Assembly: GCA_019912395.1 (NCBI GenBank)
Contig: JAIOIH010000042.1
Location: 170,100 to 234,099, forward strand
From: Flavobacteriales bacterium
Lineage (GTDB): Bacteria > Bacteroidota > Bacteroidia > Flavobacteriales_F > PHOS-HE28
Reading direction: 5' to 3'
DNA length: 64,000 nt
Both the position numbers and the translations under genes were made by a program. Shown piece by piece: positions 25,227 to 34,240 of this stretch (positions within the stretch are counted from its first letter, which is position 1; every line of letters starts with the position of its first letter). Under the pieces are notes generated by a model, which was given only the letters and a program-made list of their open reading frames with translations, did not search any database and was not told where the DNA came from.

Positions 25227-27116
25227 TTAGCGGCCCAAGTAAACCATCAAAACGCTGATATCGGCCGGGGAGATCCCGCTAATGCGGGATGCCTGACCCA
25301 AGGTCTTGGGCTGTACCCTGCTGAGTTTTTGACGTGCTTCAATGGATAGGGAAGTGAGTTTGTCGTAATCCATATCGAATTGGAGCGGCACGTTTTCCAA
25401 GCGCGAGACCCGCTCTGCCAGGTCGCGTTCCTTTTCGATGTAGCCTTCGTACTTCATCTGGATCTCCACCTGTTCGGCCACCTCATCGCGGAGAGATCCA
25501 AAGCTGGAGGTGAGTTCAGAAAGTGCCGAAGAAAGCGGCTCGATATCCGCGTAGGTGAGTTGCGGACGGAGCAGTAGGCTATGGAGCTTTACCTTTTGTT
25601 TCAGGGCCTCTGTTCCACGTGGAACGATCACCGGATTGGTAGTTTCCGGGGCGGCGCTTTCGGTACGCAAGACTTTTGAAAGAGCGGTCGAATAGCGGAT
25701 CTTTTCTTCCAGCCGCCTCATGCGTGCATCGCTGGCCAAGCCAATTGAGTGCGCCAAGGGAGTTAGGCGTTGGTCGGCATTGTCCTGCCGCAACAGGATG
25801 CGGAATTCCGCCCGACTGGTGAACATGCGATAGGGTTCCTCCGTGCCCTTTGTGATCAGGTCGTCGATCAATACGCCGATGTAGGCTTGGTCCCGAGCGA
25901 GCACGAAGGGTTCCTTTTCCTGAAGTTCAAGGTGTGCATTCAGGCCTGCCATCAAACCTTGGCAAGCAGCTTCCTCATAGCCCGTGGTGCCATTGATCTG
26001 GCCTGCGAAGTAGAGCCCGTCCACGAGCTTCGTCTCCAGTGTGTGTCGCACCTGGGTGGGCGGGAAATAGTCGTATTCCACCGCATAGCCGGGGCGGAAA
26101 ATGCGGGCATGGGCGAAGCCGGGCAGCTTGCGCAATGCGGCTGTTTGGACCTCCTCTGGCAGGCTTGTGCTGAATCCGTTGATGTAGGTTTCCACCGTGT
26201 TCCAGCCCTCGGGCTCCACGAAGATCTGGTGGCTTTCCTTATCGGCGAAGCGATCGATCTTGTCCTCAATGCTGGGGCAATAGCGGGGCCCTTGGCCTTG
26301 GATCCGGCCACTGAACATGGGGCTCCGATCAAAGCCCGTGCGCAGGATGTCGTGGACCTCGTTGCTGGTGTGCGTGATCCAGCAACTCAATTGCTTTTGA
26401 ATGGGCTGGGTTTCCGGAGAGAAGCTGAACTTGGTGGGACGTGCGTCCCCCTTCTGTTCCTCCAGCGCGCTATAGTCGATGCTGCGACCGTCCACACGAG
26501 GTGGGGTGCCGGTCTTCATTCGGCCGGACTCAAAGCCAAGGCCAAGGAGTTGTTCCGTGATGCCGTGCGCTGCCTTTTCCCCTGCGCGGCCACCACCAAA
26601 TTGCTTCTCTCCGATGTGCATCACCGCGCTGAGGAAGGTGCCGTTGGTCAGCACCACGGCGCGGCAGGAAACAGTGCTGCCGATGGCGGTCCGCACGCCG
26701 ACGATCCGGGTTTTGCCGTGGGCATCCGTTTCAGTTTCTATGCTGGTCACGGTGTCCTGGCGGAAGTGGACGTTCGGCGTTTCCTCCAATTTTTTGCGCC
26801 ACGTCTGCGCGAAGAGTTCGCGGTCGTTCTGCGTACGCGGGCTCCACATGGCGGGTCCCTTGCTCTTGTTGAGCATGCGGAACTGTACGGTGCTGATGTC
26901 GCTCACGATCCCGGAGTAGCCACCCAGCGCGTCGATCTCCCGAACGATCTGGCCCTTGCCCACACCGCCCATGGCGGGGTTGCAGCTCATTTGTGCGATC
27001 ACCCCCATGTTCATGGTGATGAGAAGCACGGAGCTGCCCATGTTGGCCGCTGCCGCTGCCGCCTCACAGCCGGCATGGCCTCCGCCCACCACGATGATGT
27101 CATAACTCTCCCTCAT
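25227..27116 (-). CDS. mnmG: tRNA uridine-5-carboxymethylaminomethyl modification enzyme MnmG
   Basis: The 629-aa FAD protein, also called GidA, works with MnmE to modify the wobble uridine of several tRNAs. Seen are the FAD-binding VVGGGHAGCEAAAAAANMGS at the N-terminus, CNPAMGGVGKGQIVREIDALGG, a conserved-cysteine region YCPSIEDKI, and GQINGTTGYEEAACQG. The length is normal. A parS-like site lies seven bases before its ATG and another inside the coding region near 25612, where it encodes VPRGT. A TACCTTTG box 196 bases upstream is the only clear promoter candidate. mnmG is often close to the replication origin in bacteria. Confidence 0.97.
   Translation of the reverse strand: MRESYDIIVVGGGHAGCEAAAAAANMGSSVLLITMNMGVIAQMSCNPAMGGVGKGQIVREIDALGGYSGIVSDISTVQFRMLNKSKGPAMWSPRTQNDRELFAQTWRKKLEETPNVHFRQDTVTSIETETDAHGKTRIVGVRTAIGSTVSCRAVVLTNGTFLSAVMHIGEKQFGGGRAGEKAAHGITEQLLGLGFESGRMKTGTPPRVDGRSIDYSALEEQKGDARPTKFSFSPETQPIQKQLSCWITHTSNEVHDILRTGFDRSPMFSGRIQGQGPRYCPSIEDKIDRFADKESHQIFVEPEGWNTVETYINGFSTSLPEEVQTAALRKLPGFAHARIFRPGYAVEYDYFPPTQVRHTLETKLVDGLYFAGQINGTTGYEEAACQGLMAGLNAHLELQEKEPFVLARDQAYIGVLIDDLITKGTEEPYRMFTSRAEFRILLRQDNADQRLTPLAHSIGLASDARMRRLEEKIRYSTALSKVLRTESAAPETTNPVIVPRGTEALKQKVKLHSLLLRPQLTYADIEPLSSALSELTSSFGSLRDEVAEQVEIQMKYEGYIEKERDLAERVSRLENVPLQFDMDYDKLTSLSIEARQKLSRVQPKTLGQASRISGISPADISVLMVYLGR
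25612..25625. promoter_or_regulatory. parS: parS-like palindrome, site 2 (inside mnmG)
   Basis: A second perfect GTTCCACGTGGAAC, within the mnmG coding sequence in the C-terminal third of the protein. Confidence 0.75.
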
Positions 27117-27123
27117 GTGGCAC

Positions 27124-27137
27124 GTTCCACGTGGAAC
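27124..27137. promoter_or_regulatory. parS: parS-like palindrome, site 3 (just upstream of mnmG)
   Basis: A third perfect GTTCCACGTGGAAC, seven bases before the mnmG start codon. ParB bound here could also affect mnmG transcription. Confidence 0.75.
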
Positions 27138-27541
27138 AGGTGGTGGTAATTCTTGATATTCAGAAGGTTAGACTTCCGGGTTTACCCCGTGTGGGCAATA
27201 GTCCGACAAGGTCGTTTTCGTTCAGTGGGTGGTGCGGTCCTGTTCCATGGTCTGAAGGTTGCACCGATCTGCATCAGGGCAAGAATATGGTCCGTTGCTG
27301 AACCGCGCCTGCAAAGGTACGCACCGGTTGGAGGGAGGAGGGGTCGGGATCGCGGTCCTTGCTTTACCGATCCACATGGAGTGGGGCGTGGTTCACTTAC
27401 CCGAATTGTGGTGATCCTGCCCCATGATGAAGGGGTAGGCGGTACGCTTTACCGATGGGTCCGCTATTTGCTCGTGATCCCCGCCTGGAGGTCCCCGGTC
27501 AAACCATGAAGGGTTTCCTGAAGCCGGATGAACAGGTACAC
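27138..27541. other. Intergenic region upstream of mnmG and of the response-regulator operon
   Basis: About 400 bases without a convincing gene. It holds a minus-strand TACCTTTG box at 27312-27319 and two copies of GCTTTACCGAT (27360 and 27445). An open frame through it (27153-27509) codes for an Arg/Val-rich product with no recognisable family and was rejected. Confidence 0.5.
27312..27319 (-). promoter_or_regulatory. Candidate promoter -7 element for mnmG
   Basis: TACCTTTG on the minus strand is an exact TAnnTTTG match, but 196 bases before the mnmG start, leaving a long leader. Assignment is tentative. Confidence 0.35.
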
Positions 27542-27895
27542 ATGAACATTCTGTTGATCGACGACGAAACCGAGATCTGCTTCTTGTTGCGCAATCTGCT
27601 TCTCCGGGAAGGCATTTCGTGTGACGTGGCACATTCAATGGCCGAAGGGCGTGAGCAATTGGGCACGGGCACCTACCAAGCGGTGTTCCTGGACATCCAC
27701 CTGCCCGATGGTTTGGGGTATCAATTGATACCCGAGATCAGGGAAACACAACCCGATGTGCACGTGATCGCCATCAGCGCGGTGGACAATGAACAAAAGA
27801 ATGCCACTGATCGCGGTGCGGACCTCTTCATCTCGAAACCATTCGATAAGGGCAGTATCTTGGGCGGTCTGCGATCACTGGGCCTTACTGCCTGA
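27542..27895 (+). CDS. Single-domain response regulator (CheY-like)
   Basis: The 117-aa receiver-only protein has the acidic pair D7/D8 (MNILLIDDE), phospho-acceptor D51 (VFLDIHLP) and K99 (FISKPF). ATG at 27542 is chosen because the receiver fold begins immediately; in-frame ATGs at 27506 and 27455 would add a tail with no family support. It is the first gene of a three-gene run with the NtrC-type regulator (21 bases downstream) and a histidine kinase, and may relay or buffer phosphate in that system. Confidence 0.88.
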   Translation: MNILLIDDETEICFLLRNLLLREGISCDVAHSMAEGREQLGTGTYQAVFLDIHLPDGLGYQLIPEIRETQPDVHVIAISAVDNEQKNATDRGADLFISKPFDKGSILGGLRSLGLTA

Positions 27896-27916
27896 ACCAC
27901 CCGTTTCCACACCCCT

Positions 27917-29302
27917 ATGGCTAAACCAAACCTGCTCGTTGTTGATGACGATGCCGACATCTGCACCCTGCTCACCCGCTTCCTCACCAAACAGGGTTAC
28001 GCGGTGGACACGGCCCAGCGCGGGTCCACGGCGAAGGAATTACTGAAGCAGAAGCACTACGACCTGGTGCTTTGTGATCATCGCTTGCCGGACACCGATA
28101 GTGTGGACATGCTGCAGCACATCAAGGGGATCTCCCGGGATACGGCGGTGATCATCATCACCGGCTATTCCGATGTGCGCACGGCGGTGGACCTCATGCG
28201 CAAGGGTGCGTTCGACTACGTGGGGAAACCGCTCTATCCCGACGAGATCCTGATGCGGATCAAGGAGGCCCTTGCCGAGGAACCGCCCGGCAAGAAGGAG
28301 GTTGCCAGAGCGAGAACGGCAGAGGCTTCAAGCGGGGGGGCGGAATATGTACAGGGTACTGGTCCCCACGCAGCCGGGTTGGCGGCGCACATCGAGCTGG
28401 TGGCCCCCACGGACATGACGGTATTGATCATCGGGGATACCGGGACCGGCAAGGAGTTCGTGGCCAAGGAGATCCACAAGCGGAGCACGCGTGCCGATAA
28501 GGTGTTCGTCGCGGTGGATTGCGGCGCACTGCCCAAGGAGCTTGCGGGAAGCGAGTTGTTCGGACATGTAAAAGGGGCATTCACGGGCGCGGTCGGGGAC
28601 AAGCGGGGCAGTTTCGAGCAAGCCAATGGAGGAACGTTGTTCCTGGACGAGATCGGCAACCTCACATACGAGAACCAGGTAAAGTTGCTGCGGGTCCTGC
28701 AAGAGCGGCGGATCAAGCGCGTAGGGGACGAGAAGGACATCACCGTGGATGTGCGCGTGCTGGCCGCCACCAACGAGGACCTGCGCACAGGTGTTGAGGA
28801 AGGGCGTTTTCGGGAGGACCTCCTGCACCGGATCAATGAATTCAGCTTGGCGTTGTTGCCCCTGCGGGACAGGCCGGAGGATATCATGGTCTTCGCCGAA
28901 TATTTCCTGAAGAAAGCCAACGAGCAGCTCGGTAAATCCGTGGAGGGTTTTGACGAGGCCGTGGAAGCACGGCTCAAGGCCCACGCATGGCCGGGGAACC
29001 TCCGGGAATTGGGCAATGTGGTGAAGCGCGCTGTGCTGCTTACCACGGGGACGCACATTCAGATGAGCGGCCTCCCTGCAGAGGTCATCAGTGGCGCGGC
29101 GGCACCCCATCAGCAGGCACGTGACGCGGAGGGGACGATGTCCGCCGACGGTCTGAAAGGGATCTCCCACTCGGCCGAGAAGCAGGCGATCCTTAAAGCG
29201 CTCGAGCGCAACGGATTCAACAAGTCGCGCACGGCGGCGATGCTCAATATCGATCGGAAGACGCTGTACAACAAATTGAAATCCTTCGGCATTGAGATCT
29301 GA
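27917..29302 (+). CDS. Sigma-54-dependent NtrC-family response regulator
   Basis: The 461-aa protein has an N-terminal receiver domain (D10-D12, phospho-acceptor D54, K104), a AAA+ domain with Walker A GDTGTGKE (173-180), the sigma-54 contact loop GAFTGA (220-225) and Walker B-like LFLDEIGN, and a Fis-type helix-turn-helix at the end (FNKSRTAAMLNIDRKTLYNKL). It should activate RpoN promoters on phosphorylation by the kinase encoded next. No sigma-54 promoter (GG-N10-GC) that I trust is visible nearby, so its targets are probably elsewhere. Confidence 0.95.
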   Translation: MAKPNLLVVDDDADICTLLTRFLTKQGYAVDTAQRGSTAKELLKQKHYDLVLCDHRLPDTDSVDMLQHIKGISRDTAVIIITGYSDVRTAVDLMRKGAFDYVGKPLYPDEILMRIKEALAEEPPGKKEVARARTAEASSGGAEYVQGTGPHAAGLAAHIELVAPTDMTVLIIGDTGTGKEFVAKEIHKRSTRADKVFVAVDCGALPKELAGSELFGHVKGAFTGAVGDKRGSFEQANGGTLFLDEIGNLTYENQVKLLRVLQERRIKRVGDEKDITVDVRVLAATNEDLRTGVEEGRFREDLLHRINEFSLALLPLRDRPEDIMVFAEYFLKKANEQLGKSVEGFDEAVEARLKAHAWPGNLRELGNVVKRAVLLTTGTHIQMSGLPAEVISGAAAPHQQARDAEGTMSADGLKGISHSAEKQAILKALERNGFNKSRTAAMLNIDRKTLYNKLKSFGIEI

Positions 29303-29337
29303 GCAGGCCTTGGAGGGATCCCTATTGGGCGGCGGCC

Positions 29338-31176
29338 ATGATCCCCGATGCCCCCAATAACCCCGTGGACCGATACCCGCGTTTCAACATGTTCCGCATT
29401 GGTGACCCCGCCAAGAAAAACCTCAAGGAGCGTCGGTTGCTCCGGGGGTTGTATGCGGGAACACTGGTCCTGTTGGGGTTGTTCCTGCTGGCCACCATCC
29501 GGACCTTCGACAAATATTCCACGGCCAACCGGAGCGTCCGCGACAGCAATGCCGTCCTTCAGGAACTCGGGTCCATGGTCTCCGGGTTGAAGGATGCACA
29601 GACCGGTGCGCGGGGCTTTATCCTCACCCACGACACTTCCTTCGTGCTGCCGTTCCGGATCGCACAGCCTGCGGTTGAACAAAGCATCCAGCGGTTGGAT
29701 TCACTGTCGCGTGCCGGTGCCACGGACTTGGACCTCAGCCGCATCCAGCAATTGTCCCATCAGATGCTCAAGCAGATCCAGGATCAATTGATCACGGAGC
29801 GTACCTCCCATGTAGGCCTGCAAGGGGTTGAACTGGACCAACTGGAGCGATCGAGGGACTTGATGGAACGCATCCGGGCCGAGCATGAACGGCTGTCGGC
29901 GAACCTCGAAAGCACCCGGGACGCGAACCTGACCGAGGAGCAAAGCCTGAAGCCGGACACCCCCGTGATGCTGGTGGTTTATTCGGTGTTGGCCATTCTG
30001 GCGAGCAGCCTGCTTTTCTGGCGATTGATCCGGGCCTTGGCCAAAGCGGAGCGCGGTGAGGTGGAGATCCTGCGCAAGGTCGATGAACTGAACAGGGAGG
30101 TGCGCACGCGCGAGTTCGCGGAGCGGTCCTTGAAGCGGGTCCTGGACAGCTCCCCCAGCTCGGTCATGGCCTTTCGCAGTTTGCGGGACAAGCTAGGCCG
30201 CGTGGTGGATTTTGAGTGGATCCTGGCAAACCGGGAAAGCGAGCGCATCTATGGCAACGAGGGCGAACAGCTGATCGGTAAACGGCTGCTTTCGCAACTT
30301 CCACAATTGCGGGGATCGGCCATGTTCGAGGCCCTGTTGGAGGTGGTGGAATCGGGTGCCCCGTACGAGGTCAAGCAACAATCCGCGCAACGGCCGGACG
30401 TTTGGATACATGTGCACGCCTTGCGGCTATTGGACGGTTTCGTGGTCACCATCACGGATATCTCGGAGACGCGCCGGGCCCAGGACCTCCTGGCCGAAGG
30501 GGACAGGCTGGCCATCACGGGGGGCATTGCCCGCACCATCGCGCACGAGGTGCGGAACCCGCTCACCAACCTCCACATGGCACTGGAGCAAATGCTGGAC
30601 GAGCTCGATCCGGTGGTCCGTGAGGAGCTAAAGCCCTACTCGGAGATCCTGCAGCGGAACATGCACCGGATCAGCAAGCTCATCACCGACCTGCTGGAAT
30701 CGTCCAAGGTGCGGGAGTTGAACAAGCGGCCCTGCGATGTGAAGGCACTTCTGGATGCTACCGTAGCCTCCGTGCAGGACCGCGTGGACTTGTTGGAGAT
30801 GAAGGCCGTGGTGGAAGTGGCCGATGACGTGGAGCCGGTGATGGCGGACCCGGACATGCTCACTGTCGCCCTCTCCAATTTATGCGTCAACGCTATCGAG
30901 GCCATGACGGAAGGGGAGGGGCACCTCCTACTGAAGGCGGTAATGCACCGGGACCGCGTGCGGATCTGCGTGGTGGACAATGGCAAGGGCATCGCCGAGG
31001 AGAACATCCAGCGCCTGTTCCAGGCATTCTACTCGGGGCGAAGCGGTGGCATGGGCCTCGGCCTCACCTCGGCACGCACCATCCTCAACGCGCACGGTGT
31101 ACACGTGGATGTGGAGAGCACGCTTGATGCAGGCACCACCTTTACGCTTACCTTCCCGGAAGTAGGGACGGAGTGA
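29338..31176 (+). CDS. CHASE3-PAS sensor histidine kinase
   Basis: The 612-aa membrane kinase has a first span at about residues 37-55, then a helical extracytoplasmic CHASE3-like domain (GARGFILTHDTSFVLPF), a second span near 210-230, a coiled segment, a PAS-like region (about 265-375), and a HisKA domain with H403 in IAHEVRNPLTNL. The ATPase domain has NLCVNAIEAM, DNGKGI and GGMGLGLTSAR. It is the likely cognate kinase of the NtrC-type regulator, 35 bases upstream. The start at 29338 gives a normal cytoplasmic tail; an ATG 16 codons later is also possible. Confidence 0.93.
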   Translation: MIPDAPNNPVDRYPRFNMFRIGDPAKKNLKERRLLRGLYAGTLVLLGLFLLATIRTFDKYSTANRSVRDSNAVLQELGSMVSGLKDAQTGARGFILTHDTSFVLPFRIAQPAVEQSIQRLDSLSRAGATDLDLSRIQQLSHQMLKQIQDQLITERTSHVGLQGVELDQLERSRDLMERIRAEHERLSANLESTRDANLTEEQSLKPDTPVMLVVYSVLAILASSLLFWRLIRALAKAERGEVEILRKVDELNREVRTREFAERSLKRVLDSSPSSVMAFRSLRDKLGRVVDFEWILANRESERIYGNEGEQLIGKRLLSQLPQLRGSAMFEALLEVVESGAPYEVKQQSAQRPDVWIHVHALRLLDGFVVTITDISETRRAQDLLAEGDRLAITGGIARTIAHEVRNPLTNLHMALEQMLDELDPVVREELKPYSEILQRNMHRISKLITDLLESSKVRELNKRPCDVKALLDATVASVQDRVDLLEMKAVVEVADDVEPVMADPDMLTVALSNLCVNAIEAMTEGEGHLLLKAVMHRDRVRICVVDNGKGIAEENIQRLFQAFYSGRSGGMGLGLTSARTILNAHGVHVDVESTLDAGTTFTLTFPEVGTE

Positions 31177-31311
31177 ACCAGGCCATGCCGAGGGGACCGG
31201 AAGGGGTTGGTTCTCCGGGAGGTCGGAGGGGCTGGACCATCCAACGGTTCCCCGGCGAGCGGGAGGCAATTCCCTGCAACCGACCGGATCATTGCCGACC
31301 CGGTGCAAGGA

Positions 31312-32232
31312 TCAGTCGTCTTTGATCGGAAGGGGACCGGCCTCAAGCATGGCCACACGGGTCCGCGACCTGCGGTCGCGTCTTCCATCAAGGACGTAGA
31401 GCAGTACCGCCAGGGCGAGAATGCCGAGGATCACGGTGTTCTCCAGCCAGTGGTCCACGGGATGAACCCAGATCTCCTTGAACAAATTCCACCGCCCCGC
31501 GATCTCCACGAAATTCCATAGGATGATCACCGTGGGGATGGCATAGCGTATCGCGTGATCGAAGACCTTGATCCGCATGAGCTTCGCGAAGAGGAACGCG
31601 GACCACGCCAAGGAGCCGAACGCGATGAAATAAGTGACCGGGTGCCGGTCACCGGCGATATCCGGGTCGTAGGCGAGCAGCAGCACGATGTAGAACGTCC
31701 AGATGATCACCACGGTCTCCATGAAGGCGGTGACCGCGATGGGGCGTGCGGATGCGTGGGCCGTTGCCTGTTTCAGGACCTGGCGCATGCCGAGCCGGCG
31801 CTGGAACCAAGCGAAGAACTGGCAACGCGTGGGGCCCAGGACCAGCATGAGCATGATGGAACCGAGCAGGCCCAAGGAGGACAGCATCACAAGGTATTCC
31901 GGCTTGGTGACCACCTCACCCTTTTCCATTTGGGGCGGCACGGAAAGCTTTTCGGCGATCCATACAAAGGAGAACTCCACCCAGCCGGTCCATACCAGGA
32001 TGCCTCCGAGCAGGCCCAGCAGGGTGGCCACTGCAGCCTTGGACCGCCCCGCAGCCCCCTGGATCAGCAGGCCCATCCCCATCAGGCCGAGCACAACGGC
32101 ACCCACGAACTTGCCCCCGTGTACCACATGTTCGTTGAGGACCATGAGCGCATGGCCCACGGGCATCAGCAACAAACAGATCACGAATGCCAACAATCCG
32201 GCCCTTCGCTGTAGCCCCGTTTTTTCCGTCAT
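31312..32232 (-). CDS. Multi-pass membrane protein of unknown function
   Basis: The 306-aa protein shows about eight hydrophobic segments (near residues 12-32, 40-58, 66-84, 112-134, 165-190, 200-220, 228-250 and 265-285) and a basic C-terminal tail (RRDRRSRTR). I do not recognise the family. It stands alone in a convergent position relative to the CHASE3 kinase. An 82-codon frame on the same strand upstream ends with an ATGA overlap at its start, but I doubt that frame is coding. Confidence 0.7.
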   Translation of the reverse strand: MTEKTGLQRRAGLLAFVICLLLMPVGHALMVLNEHVVHGGKFVGAVVLGLMGMGLLIQGAAGRSKAAVATLLGLLGGILVWTGWVEFSFVWIAEKLSVPPQMEKGEVVTKPEYLVMLSSLGLLGSIMLMLVLGPTRCQFFAWFQRRLGMRQVLKQATAHASARPIAVTAFMETVVIIWTFYIVLLLAYDPDIAGDRHPVTYFIAFGSLAWSAFLFAKLMRIKVFDHAIRYAIPTVIILWNFVEIAGRWNLFKEIWVHPVDHWLENTVILGILALAVLLYVLDGRRDRRSRTRVAMLEAGPLPIKDD

Positions 32233-32375
32233 CCCGTCGCACGTTCCTGCACGGTGCGAAACAAGGCCGCCGGAGGGGGTGCCACAATACCCCGATCAGG
32301 GTAATTCGACATGAAAACGGGATGGTACCGCTTCGCGGACCTGTACACCAGCGGGACCCGGGTGTTGATCCATCG

Positions 32376-32459
32376 GCCCGCTATCGGAGCACCTACGACC
32401 ATGATGCGAGCGGCAACATTGTTGCTGCCAACCGTTACGACAACAACAGCAAGCGCTAG
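32376..32459 (+). pseudogene. Possible RHS/YD-repeat remnant
   Basis: A short plus-strand stretch reads YRSTYDHDASGNIVAANRYD and then a stop at 32457-32459. 'YD..GNIV' fits the RHS/YD-repeat pattern of large secreted toxins and wall proteins. No start, no other repeats and no upstream gene remain, so if real it is a small leftover of a deleted gene. Confidence 0.3.
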
Positions 32460-32730
32460 GGTGCCCTTGAGCATCAAGTATCAGGAAAACCTCGGTGGAA
32501 AAAAGGAGAACAACCGACCGTATCAGCTGCTCGACGCCGCCGATCAGCAGGACCAATGGGTGAATGACGTTCATGACCTGTTCAACCCTGCGCTCGGGTT
32601 CAGGGCCCCCTAGGCTCAGCAAACGGTTGAGTGTCGGGTTGGGGAGCCGGGACCGTGGGTCGCACCGTCCCTTCGGGAGGCAGGCCCGCCGTGACGATGT
32701 AAAATGCCTCGCAGCCCCGATCTTTGTCCC
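32460..32730. other. Intergenic region upstream of dut
   Basis: Nothing convincing is seen here apart from a near-match promoter box GATCTTTG at 32720-32727, which ends three bases before the dut ATG at 32731. Confidence 0.4.
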
Positions 32731-33216
32731 ATGCCAGCCGATCTTCAATCCAACACCTTGCTGCCCGATCAGCGACGTGCCACCACCGTGCGCGTGGTGA
32801 ACAAGAGCCGTCACCCTTTGCCGGAATACGCCACCGAACACAGCGCGGGTTTGGACCTCCGGGCCCATTTGGATACGCCCATCACCCTCGCACCCGGTGC
32901 GTACAAGCTCATTCCCACCGGCCTGCATATAGAACTGCCCGAAGGCACCGAGGCACAGGTGCGCCCCCGCAGCGGACTGGCCTTTAAACATGGTGTTACG
33001 GTGCTCAATTCACCCGGCACCATCGATGCGGATTACCGCGGCGAAGTGGGGGTGCTGTTGATCAATCACGGCAAGGAACCCTTCGAGGTGAAGGACGGTG
33101 AACGCGTGGCGCAATTGGTCGTTTCCCGGTACGAACGGATCCGTTTCGAGGAAAACGCGGACCTTCGCGCCTCTGAACGCGGTACCGGCGGCTTCGGCCA
33201 CACCGGAAAACACTGA
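32731..33216 (+). CDS. dut: dUTP diphosphatase
   Basis: The 161-aa trimeric dUTPase hydrolyses dUTP to dUMP and keeps uracil out of DNA. Five motifs are visible: AGLDLRA, RPRSGLA (PRSG), the uracil-binding hairpin [13 protein letters not shown], the GERVAQLV segment, and the C-terminal P-loop-like [13 protein letters not shown] at 32731 is preferred over one nine codons earlier because a TAnnTTTG-like box (GATCTTTG) sits between them. It heads the run dut, nucleotidyltransferase, TPR lipoprotein, DUF4292 and EnvC-like. Confidence 0.95.
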   Translation: MPADLQSNTLLPDQRRATTVRVVNKSRHPLPEYATEHSAGLDLRAHLDTPITLAPGAYKLIPTGLHIELPEGTEAQVRPRSGLAFKHGVTVLNSPGTIDADYRGEVGVLLINHGKEPFEVKDGERVAQLVVSRYERIRFEENADLRASERGTGGFGHTGKH

Positions 33217-33232
33217 CCGAGAAAACCCCGAT

Positions 33233-34240
33233 ATGAAGATCATTGTTCCCATGGCAGGTATGGGCAAGCGGATGCGTCCGCACACCCATACCACCGCGAA
33301 ACCCTTGTTGCCCATTGCTGGTAAGCCCATTGTTCAACGGCTTGTGGAGGACCTCGCCAAGGTGGCCGGGGAACCCGTGGAGGAGGTCGCCTTTGTGACC
33401 AACCCGAAGTTCGGTGCGGCCGTGGAGGAGGAACTGATGGCCATTGCGAAAGGCGTTGGTGCCAAAGGGACCATCCATCACCAGACCGAAGCGCTGGGCA
33501 CAGCCCATGCCATCCTCTGCGCCCGGAGCGCACTCACCGGCCGCGTGATCGTGGCCTTTGCCGATACGCTCTTCCGCGCGGACATGAAGCTGGATGCCGA
33601 CTGCGACGGGGTGATCTGGGTGAACAAGGTGGAGGACCCCCGCGCCTTTGGCGTGGTGAAACTGGACGACCAAGGCATCATCACGGAGTTCGTGGAAAAA
33701 CCACCCACCTTCGTGAGTGACCTGGCCATCATCGGCATTTACTATTTCGCCGACGGCAAGCGCCTTCGCGAAGAGATGCAATACCTGATCGACAACGACA
33801 TCCGCGACAAGGGCGAGTACCAGCTCACCAATGCCATGGAGCACATGAAGCAGAAAGGCGCGCGCTTCAAGGCCGGAGCCGTGGACGCATGGATGGATTG
33901 CGGGAACAAGAACGCCATGGTGGACACCAACACCAAGGTGCTCGGGTACCTGAAGGATGAACCCGGACTGGTGGATGCCCAGGTGAAAATGACCGACAGC
34001 GTGGTGATCCCGCCCTGCTTCATTGCCGGAAATGTCACCTTGCAGAATGCCGTGGTAGGTCCCTACGTTTCCATCGAGACCGGCAGCACCATTACCGGAA
34101 GCGTTGTGCGCAACTCCATCGTCCGTTCGCAAGTGAACATCAGCGATGCGGTGATCGACAACAGCATGCTCGGCGAGCGTTCCTCCGTCCGTGGCCAAGC
34201 GATGGACTTGAGCATCGGGGACGATTGCACGATCGGATGA
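33233..34240 (+). CDS. Sugar-phosphate nucleotidyltransferase
   Basis: The 335-aa protein has the nucleotidyltransferase signature GMGKRMRPHTHTTAKPLLPI near the N-terminus, an EALGTAHAI loop, and a C-terminal left-handed beta-helix (hexapeptide-like repeats GNVTLQNAVVGPYVSIETGSTI) as in glucose-1-phosphate thymidylyl/uridylyltransferases. It probably makes an NDP-sugar for envelope glycans; the sugar and nucleotide are not set by sequence alone. The start MKIIVPMAG is 16 bases after dut. Its TGA overlaps the next gene's ATG. Confidence 0.85.
   Translation: MKIIVPMAGMGKRMRPHTHTTAKPLLPIAGKPIVQRLVEDLAKVAGEPVEEVAFVTNPKFGAAVEEELMAIAKGVGAKGTIHHQTEALGTAHAILCARSALTGRVIVAFADTLFRADMKLDADCDGVIWVNKVEDPRAFGVVKLDDQGIITEFVEKPPTFVSDLAIIGIYYFADGKRLREEMQYLIDNDIRDKGEYQLTNAMEHMKQKGARFKAGAVDAWMDCGNKNAMVDTNTKVLGYLKDEPGLVDAQVKMTDSVVIPPCFIAGNVTLQNAVVGPYVSIETGSTITGSVVRNSIVRSQVNISDAVIDNSMLGERSSVRGQAMDLSIGDDCTIG

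Noticed and set aside
27153..27509. Open frame of 118 codons between mnmG and the response-regulator operon
   Set aside because: Composition is Arg/Val-rich with no family likeness and no promoter box close to its start.
27917..29302. Sigma-54 promoters for the NtrC-type regulator within the window
   Set aside because: TGGCAC-like words were seen (for example near 27650) but none had a TTGC element at the right spacing ahead of a gene.
32229..32477. 82-codon minus-strand frame with a signal-peptide-like start, overlapping the membrane protein start as ATGA
   Set aside because: Its sequence is antisense to the YD-repeat-like stretch, the mature part looks random, and there is no promoter box. 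I cannot exclude it.
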